Positions 13,575-16,955 of a DNA stretch of 16,955 nucleotides are shown piece after piece. Made by a program: the position numbers and the translations under genes. A model generated the notes under the pieces. That model ran no database searches, had not been told where the DNA came from, and saw nothing but the letters and a program-made list of their open reading frames with translations. The stretch spans positions 1-16,955 of the forward strand of contig NZ_JAIWOI010000307.1 of assembly GCF_020217005.1 (NCBI RefSeq), in the 5' to 3' direction. The stretch is from Rheinheimera sp. Its GTDB lineage: Bacteria; Pseudomonadota; Gammaproteobacteria; Enterobacterales; Alteromonadaceae. Position 1 is the first letter of the stretch; each line of letters starts with the position of its first letter.

Positions 13575-15977
13575 CTACTTACGCTTACGCGGTGCTTTAC
13601 CGGGTCTTGGACCAGCAGGGCTTTTAGCCGCTGGTTTTTTCGCTGCAGGCTTTTTACCCGCTGGTTTCTTGCCCGCTTTAGCTGGAGCAGTTTGTTCAAT
13701 TCCGGCTTTGCGGGCGCCTTTTTTGCGCATCGAGGCTTTTTCTTCCGCTGGTGTCATAGCGGCTTTTTTACTGGCACTGATTTTACGATTGGAGGTCGTG
13801 CGTTTTTCCATACCCACTATGCCCAAATCAATTTTGCGGGCTTCCAGATTCACCGCCAGCACTTTGACTTCAATCAGATCGCCCATTCGATATTGCACAT
13901 TGCTATGCTCACCACGAAGCACCTGACGCTCAGTATCAAAGTGGTAGTAATCATTCTGAAGCGAAGTGACATGCACTAAACCTTCGATATAAAGATCTGT
14001 GATCCGGACAAACAAACCAAAGTTTGTCACAGTCGACACCACACCTTTGAAACTGTCGCCAATATGATCCTGCATGTACTCACATTTCAGCCAGTCCGCA
14101 ACTTCACGGGTTGCATCGTCAGCACGGCGCTCTGTCATCGAACATTGTTCACCCAAAGGATGAATTTGTTTTTCAGTATAGCCTTTAGGCCCAGTCACTT
14201 TCTGACCCTGAGTTTGCAAAATGGCTTTAATAGCACGGTGCAACACCAGATCCGGATAACGACGAATAGGCGAGGTAAAGTGCGCATACGCTTCTAACGC
14301 CAGACCAAAATGCCCCAGGTTATCGCCCTGATACACTGCCTGCTTCATCGACCGCAACATAGTGGTTTCAATCAGCTCTTTATCCGGCCTGTCCTGCAGT
14401 TTTTGCAAAGTCAGCATCAGATCCAAAGGTGTGGGTTCCACTGGCAGATTGGCTTCAATACCTAACTCAGCCAGGAACCGTCTGAAGTTGGCAAAACGAT
14501 CACCATCCGGACGCTCATGCACACGGAACAGGGCAAAAGCCTCATGTTTTTCTATCAGTTTAGCAGCCGACACGTTGGCTAAAATCATACATTCTTCGAT
14601 GATCTTATGTGCTTCGTTACGGTGAATTGGCACTATCTGCTCAATTTTACGATGACTGTTAAAGATAAAACGAGTTTCCACCGTCTCAAATTCAATAGCA
14701 CCACGTTCAGCCCGTACTTTCGCCATTTGTTTATACAGCGAATACAGGTTGTCGATATTGGTTAAGTTGGCTTCGTACTGCTGCCGTAACTTTGGATCGC
14801 CTTCTAAAATAGCGTGAACCTTGTTGTACGTCAGACGGGCACTGGAATGCATCACAGCTTCATAAAACTGGTAACCGTCCAGTTTGCCTTGTTTGCTGAT
14901 ATGCATTTCAGCGACAAAACAAAGCCGGTCTGTATGCGGATTCAGTGAACATAAACCGTTGGATAACACTTCAGGCAGCATGGGGACTACGTGATCCGGG
15001 AAGTACACCGAGTTACCACGGTCCAGCGCTTCTTTATCCAGTGGAGTATCAGGCAATACATAAGCACTTACGTCCGCAATAGCGACCCATAAATGCCAGC
15101 CGCCATCGGCTTTACGTTCACAGTAGACCGCGTCATCGAAGTCACGGGCATCTTCACCATCTATAGTAATTAAACCCAATTGCGTCAGGTCAACACGCCC
15201 AGCTTTGGCTTCTTCCGGTACTTCTGTGCCATAACCCGCCACTTGCTGTTCAACAGCTTTAGAAAACTCGTGGGGGATCTGGTGGTTACGAATAGCGATT
15301 TCGATTTCCATACCAGGCGCCATATGTTCGCCCAGCACTTCAATCACCTTACCTACCGCATTGACTCTTTTGCTTGGACGTTGGCTGATTTCCACCAACA
15401 CCACCTGACCATGACGGGCTGCACCTTCTTCACCTGGTGGTATCACAATGTCCTGGCTCAAACGCGGATCGTCCGGTACCACAACACCTAAAGCGAAATC
15501 TTTAAAGTAGCGGCCCACTATAGGTTCATTACGTGGTTCTAAAATGCGGACTATACGGGCTTCGATTTTGTCGCGGCTGGAAAAATCGCTTTTTGATGCC
15601 AGCACCACGTCGCCATGCAGCAGACGTTTCATTTCAAAATTAGGGATAAACCAGTCTGGCCCACCTTGTTCCAGCTTTAAGAAGCCAAACCCATCGCGGT
15701 GACCTAATACTGTACCTTTGACTAAATCCAGGTCGTCAACCAGACCATAACGTTTGCTTTTGTTAAACAGCAACTGGCCGTCACGTTCCATGGCACGTAG
15801 ACGTTTTTTTAGCGCAAACAGCGCTTCATCGTCTGTCAGCTTTAATTCAGCGGCTAACTCTTCAAAGTAGGCAGGTTGTTGCCGCTGCTTTAAGTGTTCG
15901 AGGATAAATTCCCGACTTGGGATGGGGTTTTCATATTTTTCTTGCTCACGCGCAAGATGCGGATCTTTGACCGTCAT
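13575..15977 (-). CDS. rnr: Exoribonuclease R
   Basis: RNase R is a processive 3'-5' exonuclease that degrades structured RNA, mRNA decay products and faulty rRNA. The 800 residues comprise an N-terminal helix-turn-helix (about 20-80, IPSREFILEHLKQR onward), two cold-shock/OB domains (about 85-240), the RNB domain with active-site aspartates D273, D279, D281, D282 in TIDGEDARDFDD, the HFGLALEAYAHFTSPIRRYPDL motif, an S1 domain (GVVSTVTNFGLFVRI) and a Lys/Ala/Pro tail with repeated KKPAGKKPAAKKPAAK. In E. coli this basic tail takes part in tmRNA/SmpB-linked regulation. The ATG at 15977 has GAGAA upstream and family-like residues EKYENPIPSREFI. It is followed by rlmB. Confidence 0.97.
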   Translation of the reverse strand: MTVKDPHLAREQEKYENPIPSREFILEHLKQRQQPAYFEELAAELKLTDDEALFALKKRLRAMERDGQLLFNKSKRYGLVDDLDLVKGTVLGHRDGFGFLKLEQGGPDWFIPNFEMKRLLHGDVVLASKSDFSSRDKIEARIVRILEPRNEPIVGRYFKDFALGVVVPDDPRLSQDIVIPPGEEGAARHGQVVLVEISQRPSKRVNAVGKVIEVLGEHMAPGMEIEIAIRNHQIPHEFSKAVEQQVAGYGTEVPEEAKAGRVDLTQLGLITIDGEDARDFDDAVYCERKADGGWHLWVAIADVSAYVLPDTPLDKEALDRGNSVYFPDHVVPMLPEVLSNGLCSLNPHTDRLCFVAEMHISKQGKLDGYQFYEAVMHSSARLTYNKVHAILEGDPKLRQQYEANLTNIDNLYSLYKQMAKVRAERGAIEFETVETRFIFNSHRKIEQIVPIHRNEAHKIIEECMILANVSAAKLIEKHEAFALFRVHERPDGDRFANFRRFLAELGIEANLPVEPTPLDLMLTLQKLQDRPDKELIETTMLRSMKQAVYQGDNLGHFGLALEAYAHFTSPIRRYPDLVLHRAIKAILQTQGQKVTGPKGYTEKQIHPLGEQCSMTERRADDATREVADWLKCEYMQDHIGDSFKGVVSTVTNFGLFVRITDLYIEGLVHVTSLQNDYYHFDTERQVLRGEHSNVQYRMGDLIEVKVLAVNLEARKIDLGIVGMEKRTTSNRKISASKKAAMTPAEEKASMRKKGARKAGIEQTAPAKAGKKPAGKKPAAKKPAAKSPAGPRPGKAPRKRK

Positions 15978-16034
15978 GTTTTCTCTTTTTCACTAATTCA
16001 GCCTGCAGTGTAGCAGTCGCAGGTGAATTTTTCA

Positions 16035-16652
16035 CTACAATGGCTTTTTAGCCCTCGTTAGCACAGCACCAGGCATTTTTTTGGCCAACTGAGCTAACAG
16101 CTGTTGCACCTCTTGGTGCGTTTTTGTGTCGGCGATCACTGAGTGATGCAGCCAACGGTAACAATCTTCCATATCCAATGGACTGGCGTCGCCTTTGATT
16201 AACATTTGGGCAAACCGTATTTGCGCTTTTAAATTGCCTAATCCTGCGGCTTCACGCAGATAGACGACAGCTTTGCTATTGTCCTGCTGCACAAAACGGC
16301 CAATGTGATAATAACGCCCTACTTGCTCTAATGCTTCAGGTAATCCCTGAGAGGCGGCTTGTTGCATTAAATCCCAGCCACGTTCGACGTCTTTTTTCAC
16401 GCAAACACCAAAAGCCAACATATCTCCGTACAAAAACTGATAAGCTGGCACTTTCATCACGTCTGCTCTGGCCTGTATATCGCTGACCAGTTGACACTCG
16501 TCTTTTTGTACTCGCTGCAAATGGGTGTTTTGTTTAATTAAATCCAGCAGTTCATCCTGAGTATAAAGTTGCACTACAGCCACTTCCTGAGCTCTCAGAG
16601 GTGAATGTAACAGCAAAAGAACTGAACTTAAGACTAAAAAACCAAACTTCAT
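16035..16652 (-). CDS. motX: Sodium-driven flagellar motor protein MotX
   Basis: MotX is a periplasmic protein of the T-ring of polar flagellar motors; with MotY it holds the PomA/PomB sodium stators. The 205 residues begin with a signal peptide (MKFGFLVLSSVLLLLHSPLRA, cut about residue 21), then VQLYTQDELLDLIKQNTHL. Sel1-type repeats follow: GWDLMQQAASQGLPEALEQVG, KAVVYLREAAGLGNLKAQI and DCYRWLHHSV. Cysteines are C53, C84 and C164. The first-block sequence (ARADVMKVPAYQFLYGDMLAFGVC, in parts) matches Vibrio MotX closely. It lies upstream of rnr, as I recall from Shewanella. No clear flagellar sigma-28 promoter was seen. Confidence 0.93.
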   Translation of the reverse strand: MKFGFLVLSSVLLLLHSPLRAQEVAVVQLYTQDELLDLIKQNTHLQRVQKDECQLVSDIQARADVMKVPAYQFLYGDMLAFGVCVKKDVERGWDLMQQAASQGLPEALEQVGRYYHIGRFVQQDNSKAVVYLREAAGLGNLKAQIRFAQMLIKGDASPLDMEDCYRWLHHSVIADTKTHQEVQQLLAQLAKKMPGAVLTRAKKPL

Positions 16653-16815
16653 AATTACCCCAGGCTATAGCCATTCATCTGTACATACTCGGATAAAATC
16701 TATACAAAAATCAGGCCATCGCAAAAGACAGTGTTCTGACACCAGCATATCCTGTTTAGTTCGCAGAGCAAAATAGCTCCTGCCCCCGGATAACAAAAAG
16801 GTCGGGAACCTTTTT
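16653..16815. other. motX upstream region
   Basis: Most of this stretch shows no gene. It ends with a hairpin AAAAAGGT (16795-16802), loop CGGGA, ACCTTTTT (16808-16815), directly before the 70-bp repeats and at the position where each repeat has its own AAAACGGC/GCCGTTTT hairpin. It looks like a diverged first unit border. Confidence 0.5.
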
Positions 16816-16955
16816 CACTCACATCATCCATGACGTTCGCCTTCGGCAGCTAAAGCTGTGCAAAACGGCTATCCTGCCGTTTTATCACTCACATCATCCA
16901 TGACGTTCGCCTTCGGCAGCTAAAGCTGTGCAAAACGGCTATCCTGCCGTTTTAT
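16816..16955. repeat. Tandem 70-bp repeat, two full copies up to the window edge
   Basis: Units 16816-16885 and 16886-16955 are identical as read. Each starts CACTCACATCATCCATGACG, contains the stable CTTCGG tetraloop motif (GCCTTCGGC), CAGCT-AA-AGCTG and a hairpin AAAACGGC-TATCCT-GCCGTTTT. The array probably continues to the right. 70 is not a multiple of three and stops interrupt the frames I read, so it is not a protein repeat. The structure suggests dispersed or tandem palindromic DNA; function unknown. Confidence 0.85.

Noticed and set aside
16703..16718. A possible sigma-54 site upstream of motX (TGGCCTGATTTTTGTA on the minus strand)
   Set aside because: Two mismatches, including the essential C of the -12 GC; too weak to list, though flagellar genes can use RpoN.
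16816..16955. Could the 70-bp repeat be a CRISPR array
   Set aside because: The units are fully identical with no variable spacers and a period of 70, so it is a plain tandem repeat.

Overview
The window is chromosomal core DNA of a gammaproteobacterium, most likely Rheinheimera/Alishewanella-like or a close relative of the Alteromonadales. The reasons are the gene order (rpsF-priB-rpsR-rplI, rlmB, rnr, motX), a MotX protein that implies a sodium-driven polar flagellum, and protein sequences close to but distinct from the enterobacterial ones. The species call is inference from memory, not a search.

Layout. Positions 1-1580 hold the 3' end of accB and all of accC (fatty-acid synthesis, + strand), then prmA (+, 1716-2600). 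Positions 2601-4260 are accessory. On the minus strand there is a chain of very small genes: three tandem 24-codon membrane-peptide genes on a 138-bp period (3058-3408), a 31-codon membrane-peptide gene and a small PspC-domain gene. They lie behind a near-perfect sigma-54 (-24/-12) promoter at 3476-3491. Next to this is a second minus-strand unit, an 88-aa exported protein plus a possible 41-aa membrane peptide, behind another sigma-54-like promoter (4201-4216) with an IHF-consensus site upstream. Positions 4354-5355 are dusA (-), 5652-6092 zur (+) and 6280-6744 cheX (+). Convergent to cheX are alr and dnaB (-, 6803-9270), whose stop and start codons share one base. The ribosomal operon rpsF-priB-rpsR-rplI (-, 9660-11080) follows, with a visible sigma-70 promoter and a structured leader. 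Then come a class II fumarase (+, 11313-12677), rlmB and rnr (-, 12740-15977) and motX (-, 16035-16652). The window ends inside a 70-bp tandem repeat.

Repeats. Three near-perfect palindromes share the arm AAAATGGGGTCAGATCACAT and have different centres. They lie directly behind the stop codons of accC, cheX/alr and fumC/rlmB. A MITE-like element of about 199 bp lies between rplI and dnaB.

The most interesting part is 2721-4216. Two adjacent sigma-54-type units encode almost only tiny membrane or exported proteins, and one of them carries a PspC domain. This looks like an envelope-stress module of the phage-shock (PspF-controlled) kind built around a triplicated micropeptide. The peptide copies differ from each other mostly at synonymous positions, which argues that they are translated and under selection.
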